Shown here piece by piece: positions 1 through 7,169 of a stretch of 20,334 nt of DNA. Each line of letters begins with the position of its first letter. Position 1 is the stretch's first letter. The notes below the pieces were generated by a model that worked only from the letters and a program-made list of their open reading frames with translations, was not told the origin of the DNA and did no database searches. The position numbers were made by a program, and so were the translations under genes. Origin of the DNA: an uncultured Acetatifactor sp. (GTDB taxonomy: Bacteria; Bacillota; Clostridia; Lachnospirales; Lachnospiraceae); contig CAJUCT010000052.1 of NCBI GenBank assembly GCA_910585015.1, positions 1 through 20,334 of the forward strand, given 5' to 3'.

Positions 1-172
1 CTATAGGGGTAGTCTGCGCTTTTTTAGCTAAAACAAAGGTTAGGTTTCACAGTAAGTATAGCAAAATATACGTCTTAACGCAACCAATTCCTGCACAAAT
101 TTCATTACAATTTTTTCCAGCCTATCCATTTTTGCTCCCATCTGCGCGCCTCAGCGCACACTCAAATCAGGG

Positions 173-198
173 AGGTTGAAACGAATTTCTTTCAACCT
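173..198. repeat. 9-bp hairpin downstream of the small ICE gene
   Basis: Perfect inverted repeat, arms 173-181 and 190-198 with an 8-nt loop. It lies just past the stop of the minus-strand gene ending at 220, where a terminator would be expected, but no T-run follows on the minus strand. An intrinsic terminator is therefore only weakly supported. Positions 1-172 hold nothing else I recognise. Confidence 0.4.
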
Positions 199-219
199 TA
201 TCTCTCCGTATATTTCTTA

Positions 220-426
220 TCACATTTCTATTGCCTGTGCCGCCAGAATCAATCTATCTGTCAGACTCTCGCTTGTATCTGCAAACCGCAGCCTGACCGC
301 TGTGCCGTTATCTACATAATGATAGGGATTTTCCATTTGTTCCAAATAACTTTTTATTCTTTCATCCTTTGATAAAGACTGATCAATCAACAACTGACTG
401 ATATCGTTAATCTTCCCCGGCATCAT
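220..426 (-). CDS. Small conserved ICE-type protein (DUF6870-like?)
   Basis: A 67-68-aa soluble acidic protein with no membrane segment or signal. The frame extends upstream to an ATG at 477. However, an AGGAGG ribosome binding site at 432-437 (minus) sits 5 nt before tandem ATG codons at 426 and 423, so translation most likely starts at one of these. Residue 1 is counted here from the ATG at 426. The C-terminal half carries NPYHYVDNG, then VRLRFADT and a final LTDRLILAAQ. That pattern resembles small conserved proteins of unknown function found in Tn916/Tn1549-type elements, and I associate it tentatively with DUF6870. The family name is from memory. No catalytic motif is visible and I assign no function. 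Its context, on the same strand as the broken sigma-like gene, fits the ICE backbone. Confidence 0.6.
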   Translation of the reverse strand: MMPGKINDISQLLIDQSLSKDERIKSYLEQMENPYHYVDNGTAVRLRFADTSESLTDRLILAAQAIEM

Positions 427-477
427 CAATACCTCCTGCGTGATATTTATAAATTGATTATTACCATTTTGTGCCAA

Positions 478-1514
478 ATATACTCAAGACCGCAAGAATT
501 TACCAATCTGCTCATAGCAAAAATCCGGATGGCGGTCTTTCGTTATGCGGCATAATGGCATTTTTATCCGATGTCCTGTATATATTCTATGATATTGTTT
601 CTGGCAAAGCGCAGTTCCTCTCCCAAAAGGACGACTCCGTATCTCCACTTTGTCGTTTACACCCCGACCCGGCTGGCAGTATCTCACAGAATAGAACACC
701 TTACGCCGCAGGCAAAGGAGCAGAACTCCACCTAAGTCTTGCACCGGCAGGTCTTGTATCCTGCGCCTGTATATGGGGAGCGGACACCCGCCGCGTTTTC
801 AGCGGATACCCGCCCATTCCCCAACACCCGGCCATATATTATCCAGGCGATAAAACCATCACAAAAACTGTGCCATATTCTCAGGCGGCATGACCGCCCT
901 GCTTCTCACCCCTGGCACAAACGGAAACAAGTTTCCATTGGGAATATCCGGGCCGTCTGCAGCTAAAGGTACGAAACTTTTAGGACAACAAATCACCGCT
1001 GTCCACCAAAACTTTTACACCTGGACACCATTGATACCGCCAACAGGTGACAGCGGTTGACTAAGCCGCCCATGCCATGTCCACAGTATCCCCCTTTTAC
1101 CCTGGGGAACGGGAATTATGGTTCTCTCCGCCGGCGGCTCATGGCGGTCCCGGCGCAGCCAGCGCCGGTTACAGGCCCTTTGGATTACCGCTCGTACCTT
1201 TGAAGTCATCTTGTTGACGGAACACACTCGGAAAGGGCTGCGCAGATACACAGCGCCGCCTTCCCCACCCGAACCCGCAGGTAGTCATCGCGTCCATGCC
1301 TGGGCCGCTTGCTTCTCAGCCCCGCACGGTGGGAGAAACCCGGATATTGACTATGAACAAGGGAAACTCCCCCGTTATTTGTCAAGGAACCCTCAAAACC
1401 GACCTCCACAGCCATATGTTCCGCTGTTTCCGCACGATTTCCGAAAGGGAGCCATAACCCCCTTACTTATTACCCGCCGGCAGCATGGCTTTGGTCCGCT
1501 TTTTTATAATTTAG
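478..1514. other. 1-kb stretch with no convincing gene
   Basis: GC-rich, ICE-like spacer. Several open frames exist on both strands (for example 471-893 plus, 1118-1693 plus, 1015-1251 minus). None has a ribosome binding site, a protein-like composition or a recognisable motif, and the overlapping frames look like chance openness of GC-rich DNA. Two inverted repeats are visible. One is a 7-bp GC hairpin (1150-1156 with 1162-1168, 5-nt loop). The other is a 9-bp dyad (995-1003 with 1049-1057, 45-nt spacer). The segment could be decayed coding DNA or a structured RNA region. Confidence 0.4.
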
Positions 1515-1749
1515 TCAAAAATCTTTTGGATACCGCCCCAAAAGATTCCGTAGCTTGTCCAATACTTCTTTATGCCTGCGTCTCAAGGTGGTCTTGGCAA
1601 GCCCCAGCCGCTTCCCGGCTTCCCGTTCCGTCCTCTCCAGAAAATAAAGTTCCTCCACCAGCTCCCGCTCCACAGGTGTCAGCAATTTCATAGCACACTC
1701 CAATAACAGGGAATTCACCGTCTGCTCCTCCATTCCCTCTCCTGAGCGG
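1515..1749 (-). pseudogene. Sigma-70-like regulator, C-terminal half (split by IS)
   Basis: This minus-strand piece encodes a sigma-70 region 4-like helix-turn-helix. It contains LTPVERELVEELYFLERTE, then a short turn and an AGKRLGLAKTTLRRRHKEVL recognition-helix segment, ending YPKDF. The frame stays open upstream of the ATG at 1733 into codons SFRDRSGEG, right up to the insertion sequence end at 1749-1750. The ATG at 1733 is therefore probably internal, not a true start. The missing N-terminal half is at 3619-3856 on the same strand, beyond the IS. Joined, the halves give about 155 aa, the usual size of the small sigma-like proteins of Tn916/Tn1549-type ICEs. Residual expression of the HTH piece from 1733 is possible but unsupported by a ribosome binding site. 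Confidence 0.75.
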
Positions 1750-1761
1750 TCTCGGAAACTC
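1750..1761 (+). repeat. Left terminal inverted repeat of the IS
   Basis: TCTCGGAAACTC, exactly complementary to 3607-3618. The match stops at position 13 inward. Outward, a further GAG sits three bases beyond both ends. Confidence 0.7.
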
Positions 1762-1873
1762 TTTTAAGCTCTGATTTCCGCTCTTTTTTGATTCTCCTTT
1801 TTTATCTCTTCCTCCAAACTTTGAAAGAAAATTTAATAAATTTTTAAATAACTATTGACATTATGTCTGAATT

Positions 1874-1967
1874 GTGCGGCGCATTTGGTAACATAAAACC
1901 GTTACCAAATGCGCCCTTGTAATTAAGAAGTATTCCAACCCATCACAATTACAAGGAGGTACCGCAC
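1874..1967 (+). promoter_or_regulatory. Structured leader enclosing the transposase ribosome binding site
   Basis: Three perfect stems nest into a three-way junction directly upstream of the transposase ATG. The outer stem is GTGCGG 1874-1879 with CCGCAC 1962-1967. Hairpin 1 has 15-bp arms, 1878-1892 and 1901-1915. Hairpin 2 has 10-bp arms, 1915-1924 and 1947-1956. Shared bases at the joints mean the stems compete by one or two pairs. The ribosome binding site AAGGAGG (1953-1959) is half inside hairpin 2 and wholly inside the closed fold, which ends one base before the ATG at 1969. This would limit translation, a known way for insertion sequences to damp transposase made from read-through RNA. 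The fold is inferred, not tested. Confidence 0.6.
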
Positions 1968-1968
1968 T

Positions 1969-3441
1969 ATGATCAAATACAGGCAATCCATGCAAGACTA
2001 CCTGTACTTTCTCAACGAATCCAAAATCCATTTTGATTCTTCTGAGAGAGTCCGGCTCCATTCCGAACTCTGGAAACCCTGGCAGAAACTATGCCTGTTC
2101 GATACCGACAAGGCCATGGCATTTCTCCTCCCTTTTTATTCCAATACCGGCAGGCCCGCTAAAAACCAGCCGCAAATTTTGAGGTCTTTTATCCTTTTCT
2201 TTCTTCTATATTCAGAAGGCCTGGCCAAGCTGTCACTTACCCTTTGGGTCAACAGGCTCAGACACGACCGCGTTCTTGCTGCCCTCATCGGCTGCACTAC
2301 GGATTCCCTGCCTCCACTCGGTTCTTATTTTGACTTCATGGACAGGCTCTGGGCTGCTCCGACAACAGACTTATACTCCCGCTGCAAACTGCTTTCCGCT
2401 TCCCACAACAGCAAAAGGCCTGATAAACCGAAAGGCAAAAAACAGAAAGCCCAGGAAGCAAAACCCAAAATCACGGAATCCCTCGAAAAACGCCTCTTAA
2501 GCGGAAAGGATATCCCTTTTAACTTTGAAGAACGTCTGCAGCAGTTCTTCTACCATACGACCGTCCTGCCTTCCATGGCTTGCGGCCTCATACCTAATGA
2601 ACACCTTACCGTTTCCGGCGACGGCACCGCTGTACATACTCATTCCTGCCCACGCGGGCACCACAGGGACGGTGCGCCCGAAAATCTGCGGCATTTCTCC
2701 GATCCCGATGCGGCCTGGGGCTGGGACAGCGACCTGGATAAATATTACTTTGGCTACACCTTATTCCAGTTGTCCTGTTATAACCCTGAACTCAGGGCAG
2801 ACATCCCACTGCTCCTGCGTTTCACCAGCGCAAGACGACATGATTCGGTCAATTTCCTTGTTGCTTTCCATGAACTGGAAAAACATATGCCCACAGTTTC
2901 CATTACCAATATATGCTTGGACTCCGCCATGGACAATTACCCCACCTACCGCCTCCTTAAAAACAGGGGAGTAAGGGCATTCATCGACCTAAATGGCAAA
3001 TGTGGACGGCCTAAAACAATTCCGGACTCCATCACCATTGACAAAGACGGGACTCCCTTGTGCCAGGAAAAGCTGCGCATGAAGCCAAATGGGTTTGACC
3101 AGTCCAGCGGTTACCTTATGTGGCGCTGCCCCTATGGAAAAGATCATTGTTCCAAATGTAAAAACTCCTGTACGGATTCCAAATATGGCAGGGTCATCAA
3201 AACCCGCCCTGATTGGGATATAAGGCTTTACACCGATCTCCCCCGGGGCACAGATGCTTATAAGAAGATCTATAAACAACGCACCGCCACGGAACGCATC
3301 AACAACCGTATTCTCAATGATTATGGCCTGCATCGCATGTTCATTCACACGAAGGAGCATTATTCTTTCATGACAACCATGATTGGCATCTGCATTCATT
3401 TGGATGCCCGCTATAAGCAGCAGATGCGGACAGCGGCATAA
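1969..3441 (+). CDS. DDE transposase (IS4/IS1182-like)
   Basis: A 490-aa transposase that would cut and join the ends of its own element. The start ATG follows AAGGAGG by 9 nt. The N-terminal part (about 1-130) has a GRPAKNQPQILRSFI segment like the N-terminal domain of IS5/IS1182-group transposases. A lysine-rich linker spans about 148-170. The catalytic RNase-H-like fold is suggested by three acidic residues in the usual settings: D218 in SGDGT, D318 in CLDSAMD, and E442 in the KQRTATERINNR segment. A cysteine-rich insertion (C387, C394, C397, C401) may bind zinc. The frame is intact, so the copy may be active. The family name is by general resemblance only. It is the only gene of the element. 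Confidence 0.85.
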   Translation: MIKYRQSMQDYLYFLNESKIHFDSSERVRLHSELWKPWQKLCLFDTDKAMAFLLPFYSNTGRPAKNQPQILRSFILFFLLYSEGLAKLSLTLWVNRLRHDRVLAALIGCTTDSLPPLGSYFDFMDRLWAAPTTDLYSRCKLLSASHNSKRPDKPKGKKQKAQEAKPKITESLEKRLLSGKDIPFNFEERLQQFFYHTTVLPSMACGLIPNEHLTVSGDGTAVHTHSCPRGHHRDGAPENLRHFSDPDAAWGWDSDLDKYYFGYTLFQLSCYNPELRADIPLLLRFTSARRHDSVNFLVAFHELEKHMPTVSITNICLDSAMDNYPTYRLLKNRGVRAFIDLNGKCGRPKTIPDSITIDKDGTPLCQEKLRMKPNGFDQSSGYLMWRCPYGKDHCSKCKNSCTDSKYGRVIKTRPDWDIRLYTDLPRGTDAYKKIYKQRTATERINNRILNDYGLHRMFIHTKEHYSFMTTMIGICIHLDARYKQQMRTAA

Positions 3442-3469
3442 ACCATGCTTCCTGCTCCAAAATCCTTTC

Positions 3470-3491
3470 AGGCCTGTTTTTTGACAGGCTT
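3470..3491 (+). terminator. Possible terminator after transposase
   Basis: GCCTGT at 3472-3477 pairs with ACAGGC at 3484-3489, extended by a G-T and an A-T pair. It lies 30 nt after the transposase stop. The tail has only three T residues, so termination would be weak. Confidence 0.35.
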
Positions 3492-3606
3492 TAACGTCAT
3501 GCCCATTTTTATTCTTTATCTCCTCCGAACCGCTCAGGCTCCACAATCATCCATCCCTTATCTCTCTCATTTCTGAAAACCAACCTTTTCCTGGCTATTC
3601 ACTATT

Positions 3607-3618
3607 GAGTTTCCGAGA
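3607..3618 (-). repeat. Right terminal inverted repeat of the IS
   Basis: GAGTTTCCGAGA, the exact reverse complement of 1750-1761. It marks the point where the minus-strand sigma-like reading frame is broken. Confidence 0.7.
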
Positions 3619-3856
3619 GTACTCCTCCTGTTTCAGCAAACTGTACACCGCTCTCCATCAGCCGCTCAAGGGAATCCTCACGCCCAGGCACATATCGGCT
3701 TTCCTTTGTCTCCGAATCAGTAACTGTCCGCCCACGTTTCAGATCTTCCATAAAATAGCGCTCCCTGCGCTCTCCCCGGTAATACTCCCGATAGACCTCC
3801 TCTGTAACCTCAATCCTCTTTCCCTCTATGTACAAGAAATATTCTTTTTCTGCCAT
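3619..3856 (-). pseudogene. Sigma-70-like regulator, N-terminal half (split by IS)
   Basis: This piece starts at ATG 3856 with MAEKEYFLYIEGKRIEVTEE, followed by VYREYYRGERRERYFMEDLK. That is the usual opening of the small sigma-like proteins in Tn916/Tn1549-type elements. A G-rich GGGGG stretch just upstream could act as a weak ribosome binding site. In-frame ATGs further upstream (to 3916) add a segment unlike the family. Reading continues to GGVL and then enters the insertion sequence, where four IS-derived codons lead to a stop at 3602. The region 4 half lies at 1515-1749. About 79 aa of native sequence remain, without the DNA-binding domain, so the gene is very likely inactive. Confidence 0.7.
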
Positions 3857-3869
3857 TTCTACCCCCGAA

Positions 3870-3892
3870 TCTGAAATTGAAATAGTTTCAGA
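3870..3892 (-). promoter_or_regulatory. Operator-like dyad upstream of sigma-like gene
   Basis: TCTGAAA at 3870-3876 is mirrored by TTTCAGA at 3886-3892, 14 bp upstream of the ATG at 3856. It could be a regulator site or a small leader hairpin. It is short enough to be chance. Confidence 0.3.
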
Positions 3893-4002
3893 ATCTCGGA
3901 GGGCGGACCCCTGCATCTGCTGACTCCCGCCATTTTCAACAATAAAGTTTCACAGACGCATATACCATAAAGTAAAACAAATTGACCTATGACGGGCGTT
4001 TT

Positions 4003-4029
4003 CCCCATAAATATGGTGGTTTTATGGGG
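4003..4029. repeat. 9-bp hairpin
   Basis: CCCCATAAA (4003-4011) pairs perfectly with TTTATGGGG (4021-4029), with a 9-nt loop. No T-run follows on either strand, so it is not a standard terminator. Its role is unknown. Confidence 0.4.
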
Positions 4030-4049
4030 TATAAAATAACATTTTGTCG

Positions 4050-4088
4050 AAAAGAAAAGCACCGTAACCTTTTTACTGGCTACGGTGC
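4050..4088 (-). terminator. Minus-strand intrinsic terminator
   Basis: GCACCGTA at 4059-4066 pairs perfectly with TACGGTGC at 4081-4088. After one A-C mismatch a further CC/GG pair follows. On the minus strand the stem is followed by TTTTCTTTT (4058-4050). This would stop transcripts coming from the defence operon before the ICE regulator region. Confidence 0.65.
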
Positions 4089-4131
4089 TGCTATTGGAAT
4101 GAATCCCTTTTCCTTTTTTTCGTTTTTTCTG

Positions 4132-4170
4132 CAAAAGCTGTTTCCTTCCGACGGTGGGGAACAGCTTTTG
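4132..4170. repeat. 14-bp hairpin of unknown role
   Basis: Arms 4132-4145 and 4157-4170 pair over 14 positions with one G-T wobble, around an 11-nt loop containing CCGACGG. On the plus strand it is preceded by two runs of T, and no T-run follows on either strand. It is too strong to be accidental. It could be part of a structured RNA or an ICE processing site. Confidence 0.45.
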
Positions 4171-4288
4171 ATGGACAATTTTGCCACCCCCCCTCATTTT
4201 TTGTTGATAAGAAGATTATAACAGAATTGTGCGTCTCAAATTATCGGAATGCAGTCATAATACTGTCAAATATCGCAGATTGTGACAC

Positions 4289-4321
4289 AAAAAAAGTCCA
4301 ATCGTGAAAATCAGACTTTTT
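4289..4321 (-). terminator. Likely terminator of the seven-gene operon
   Basis: On the minus strand, AAAAAGTCTGAT pairs with ATTGGACTTTTT over 12 positions (two G-U wobbles) around a 7-nt loop. The right arm runs into a seven-T tract (4295-4289). It is the first terminator-like structure after the cysteine desulfurase stop at 4570. The stem is AU-rich, so read-through to the stronger hairpin at 4050-4088 is possible. Confidence 0.6.
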
Positions 4322-4569
4322 ATTGCGTTTTATATTTCGTTTTATGAAGTAATATCCCACTCCCCCCTGAACCCAATAAGATTAGAATTTGAAACTCGTG
4401 TTCTGCCTCTTTAAAGTCCATCCCTAGCAAATATTCTCCCTGTAATCATTCCCATGTTCAAATTCTTTATTTATTTTTCCGTATAAATGTTTCCTATCAG
4501 GTTTTTGAGTTTTAAAGTTATTGTTGCATTTAGTCTGTAATGCTTCAAATTAGGCATATTGAAAGATAC

Positions 4570-5694
4570 TTACTTAAGGATTTTCTTCAGTGCTACAACT
4601 ATTGACTCTACATCCTCTTCTGTATTATCTTTGCCAAGCGAAATCCGAATAGTCCCTTTGGCAAGGCTGTCCGGCATATGGATTGCCCGTAACACATGAG
4701 ATATTTCCGTGTTCCTGCTGTCACAGGCCGAACCTGTAGAAATACTGATTCCCATCAGATCCATCCGGTGAAGAATCGCCTCTCCGTCTTTGCCGTCAAA
4801 TGACATACTGATGATACCCGGAAGCGTATGGTCTCCTCCGTTGCGAATATATGTGATGCCGCTCTGATTCAGCTTTTGCAATAGCATTCTTTCAAGGCTA
4901 ATGACATACTCATGATTTTGGTCGAGAGACTCAATGTTCTTCTTCAGGGCGACAGCCATCCCAACAATCGATGCAATGTTTTCTGTGCCTGCCCTCATGC
5001 CAAATTCTTGTGCTCCCCCATCAGCATAAGGCCGCAAATCCATACCTTTTCGGATATACAGAAAACCGATACCTTTGGGCCCGTTAAACTTATGGGCAGA
5101 GGCTGACAGCATATCAACACCGAGCTTCCTGACATCAATCTCCATATGTCCAACGGCCTGAACGGCATCGGTATGGAAAAGAGCATTATGCGCGTGTGCT
5201 ACATTGCAAAGTTCCTGAATCGGTTGAATCGTCCCTAGTTCATTATTTGCAAACATTACCGAAACCAAAAGTGTCATATCTGTAACATAAGTATCAAGGT
5301 TCTCTGCTGTAATTATGCCGTTTATATCCGGCCACATATATGCCACCGGGCACCCAAGCCTTTCAATGGCCTCACATGAGTGAAGGACCGCATGGTGTTC
5401 GAAAGCGGATGTGACAATAGCCCTGCGGTCACAATTTGAAAACGCAACTCCTTTGATAGCCCAGTTATCGCTTTCTGTGCCGCCGGAGGTAAAGTAAATC
5501 TCCTCCGGCAACGCATTAATACACTCAGCTATAGTTTCTCTCGCTTTTTTCAGAGCAGCTTTGGGCTTGCGAGAAAATGAGTATAGTTGTGAAGCATTAC
5601 CGTACTCATCCAGAAGCCATGGTTTCATCGCCTCGAAGGCTTCTCTATCTAATCTTGTTGTTGCTGCATTGTCGGCATAAATGTTTTTTGCCAA
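4570..5694 (-). CDS. Cysteine desulfurase (NifS/IscS/DndA type)
   Basis: PLP enzyme that takes sulfur from L-cysteine and holds it as a persulfide for transfer to a partner. I chose the TTG start at 5694, 374 aa, because AGGTGG (5705-5700) precedes it by 5 nt. From there the protein opens MAKNIYADNAATT, the normal family N-terminus. An ATG at 5769 would add 25 unusual residues inside the upstream gene. Key sites are the TSGGTESDN segment, the PLP lysine K202 in SAHKFNGPKG, and the catalytic C324 in STGSACDS, which marks group I enzymes (NifS, IscS, DndA). It lies 10 nt after the BrxL-like stop, last in the operon. Together with the PAPS-reductase-like gene this suggests it feeds sulfur to a DNA modification step, as DndA does. 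A general Fe-S assembly role for the Fe-S protein of the operon is an alternative. Confidence 0.9.
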   Translation of the reverse strand: MAKNIYADNAATTRLDREAFEAMKPWLLDEYGNASQLYSFSRKPKAALKKARETIAECINALPEEIYFTSGGTESDNWAIKGVAFSNCDRRAIVTSAFEHHAVLHSCEAIERLGCPVAYMWPDINGIITAENLDTYVTDMTLLVSVMFANNELGTIQPIQELCNVAHAHNALFHTDAVQAVGHMEIDVRKLGVDMLSASAHKFNGPKGIGFLYIRKGMDLRPYADGGAQEFGMRAGTENIASIVGMAVALKKNIESLDQNHEYVISLERMLLQKLNQSGITYIRNGGDHTLPGIISMSFDGKDGEAILHRMDLMGISISTGSACDSRNTEISHVLRAIHMPDSLAKGTIRISLGKDNTEEDVESIVVALKKILK

Positions 5695-5704
5695 GGTGGC
5701 CACC

Positions 5705-7153
5705 TCAATATCTGTACTGAATATCAGGAATGTCTCTCTTTCCCGGAACATTAAATTCCCTAGGATCAATAATACAAAGCTGCCTTTTAATCACACTACG
5801 CATCTCTTTGGCAGGCTCCAGACAATATTTAATGAAGTCCTCAGGAGAAATATCCTCTTTGCATGTCGCATTCGGGAAAATCAGTTTCACAAAGGCTGTG
5901 CAAAGGCGCTTAATTGCCGTAAGGTCACGCTGGTCAGGCTTGGGAGGTAGTAGGAGGCAGTCATCAACAACGGCCGCATAACTCAGGTCATCCCGCATGA
6001 GGTGAAGGACTTCTGCAAAATATTCTGTATTCAGTGCCCAACCATTGGCTACAAGCCCCTGATGCATACGAGGCAACTCCCAGCCAGGAATAAATCCATG
6101 AAAACGATCCAAAGAAGCTGACTCCTTGAATACCGAACTGATTTCTTCCATCATGTTCTCATTGACGTTAAATTTACTGGCGTCAATATTGCCCAATACA
6201 ATGATTCCTGCATCTGCAACGATAGAAGCATCAAACCCCTGAACCTCACCAAATTCCATGTAATCCTTCAGCGCCGTTTGAATCTGCGTCGGCTGTACGA
6301 ACGACATAGATTGAATCTCATCAAAGCCTACAAAGTCAAAACGTGTAATAAGACCGCCGGTCTTTTTAGCGTTGTCATATACTAGAGAAGCTCTGGATAC
6401 AGTTCCACCAGAAATCAGCCAACCTCGCTTGCTGATCTTTTGATACACATAGCTCTTACCCGTTCCCTTTGGGGCTAACTCCATAAGGTTGATGCGTTTC
6501 TCCACAAAGGGCAAGAGCCTGCGAAGGAAGCAAAGCTTCTGGGCCTCAGATTCATATCCACCAGGATTGTAATCTGCTGCTGCAACAAGCAGGTCAATCC
6601 ATTCCTCCGTAGTAAAGGAATTCCGAGCATCTTTATAGTATTCAAGATCAACCGTGTATGGGCAAAATGGGCTGTATTCTATGAGTTTTACTACGCCCTT
6701 GCCTTTGCTGGAAGTGAAGTCCTTTCCCCAGATAAGTTCGATAATACCCCAGTTCTCACTCTCTTTGAGGAGCGTGTCTTTCCAGCGGCTCACAACATCA
6801 TTAGTGACTTCACCTGCAGCGCCTGCTTTGGCACCACCGAAGTCTGGCAATTCAAACATAGTTTTACCGGTTTTGATGTCAACAGCCACTCGTACCCTTG
6901 CGAGAAAGCGAACTGTTTCTCCATTGACCATCTCAAACTTGAACTGCTCGTAATCCTCCCGGCTTGGAATATACTGCCGGATATATCTGAGTACACTGTC
7001 GTAGTCGATTTCTCCATCTTCATCGGAAAACTTCATAACAAGCCAATCTCGCATATAGGAAGGGAGACTCAGATTCTTAAAAAACTCTGCTCGCTCTGGA
7101 TTTTTCAGCACGACCATATCTGCAAAGACGTCCCGGATTTTATCTTCCAACAT
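5705..7153 (-). CDS. brxL: BrxL-like AAA+ ATPase, lacking Lon protease half
   Basis: A 482-aa protein matching the N-terminal and ATPase parts of BREX BrxL. The N-terminal domain spans about 1-205. It is followed by Walker A PKGTGKS (228-234), Walker B FVGFDE (274-279), a sensor-like IIVLGNID (317-324) and the arginine-rich DRFHGFIPGWELPR (349-362), typical of BrxL. Type 1 BrxL proteins are near 680 aa with a C-terminal Lon-like domain. Here the chain ends about 120 aa after the ATPase and no Ser-Lys protease dyad is visible. The terminal residues read naturally to the stop, so this is a compact form, not an obvious truncation. BrxL of other BREX types forms DNA-translocating rings needed for phage exclusion. 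GAGGAGG lies just upstream of the ATG, 16 nt after the zinc-ribbon gene. Confidence 0.85.
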   Translation of the reverse strand: MLEDKIRDVFADMVVLKNPERAEFFKNLSLPSYMRDWLVMKFSDEDGEIDYDSVLRYIRQYIPSREDYEQFKFEMVNGETVRFLARVRVAVDIKTGKTMFELPDFGGAKAGAAGEVTNDVVSRWKDTLLKESENWGIIELIWGKDFTSSKGKGVVKLIEYSPFCPYTVDLEYYKDARNSFTTEEWIDLLVAAADYNPGGYESEAQKLCFLRRLLPFVEKRINLMELAPKGTGKSYVYQKISKRGWLISGGTVSRASLVYDNAKKTGGLITRFDFVGFDEIQSMSFVQPTQIQTALKDYMEFGEVQGFDASIVADAGIIVLGNIDASKFNVNENMMEEISSVFKESASLDRFHGFIPGWELPRMHQGLVANGWALNTEYFAEVLHLMRDDLSYAAVVDDCLLLPPKPDQRDLTAIKRLCTAFVKLIFPNATCKEDISPEDFIKYCLEPAKEMRSVIKRQLCIIDPREFNVPGKRDIPDIQYRY

Positions 7154-7169
7154 TCTGTTTCCTCCTCAC

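Larger units (their letters stand above)
1750..3618 (+). mobile_element. Insertion sequence with one DDE transposase, inserted in sigma-like gene
   Basis: About 1.87 kb bounded by perfect 12-bp terminal inverted repeats: TCTCGGAAACTC at 1750-1761, and its reverse complement at 3607-3618. It holds a single large plus-strand transposase gene and splits a minus-strand sigma-like gene. I see no clean target-site duplication: the flanks are GAGCGG on the left and GTACTC on the right. The exact ends may be off by a few bases, or a flank was altered after insertion. A second inverted match, CCTGAGCGGT at 1741-1750 with 3529-3538, leaves some doubt about the boundaries. The family is probably the IS4/IS1182-like DDE group. 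Confidence 0.75.
3857..4569. other. Intergenic region between sigma-like gene and operon, hairpin-rich
   Basis: No convincing gene. A minus-strand frame at 3859-4197 begins MRGGGKIVHQKLFPTVGRK but runs through hairpins and has no ribosome binding site. I see a small dyad at 3870-3892 upstream of the sigma start, a 9-bp hairpin at 4003-4029, two terminator-like hairpins and a long 14-bp hairpin at 4132-4170, each listed separately. The segment 4330-4569 is AT-rich with no structure I can interpret. Confidence 0.45.

Noticed and set aside
471..893. 140-codon plus-strand open frame
   Set aside because: No ribosome binding site or motif, and other overlapping frames are equally open. It also begins within the upstream part of the small minus-strand gene.
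1118..1693. 191-codon plus-strand open frame
   Set aside because: It overlaps the recognisable sigma-like C-terminal half on the other strand, is rich in P, R and S, and lacks a ribosome binding site. Most likely GC-driven openness.
1855..1883. TTGACA at 1855-1860 as transposase promoter
   Set aside because: At the proper spacing there is only GC-rich hairpin sequence and no -10 box, so I could not support a promoter.
2989..3546. 185-codon minus-strand frame
   Set aside because: Antisense shadow of the transposase, with no motif.
3859..4197. 112-codon minus-strand frame upstream of the sigma-like gene
   Set aside because: It runs through three hairpins, including a terminator-like one, has no ribosome binding site, and overlaps the start region of the sigma-like gene.
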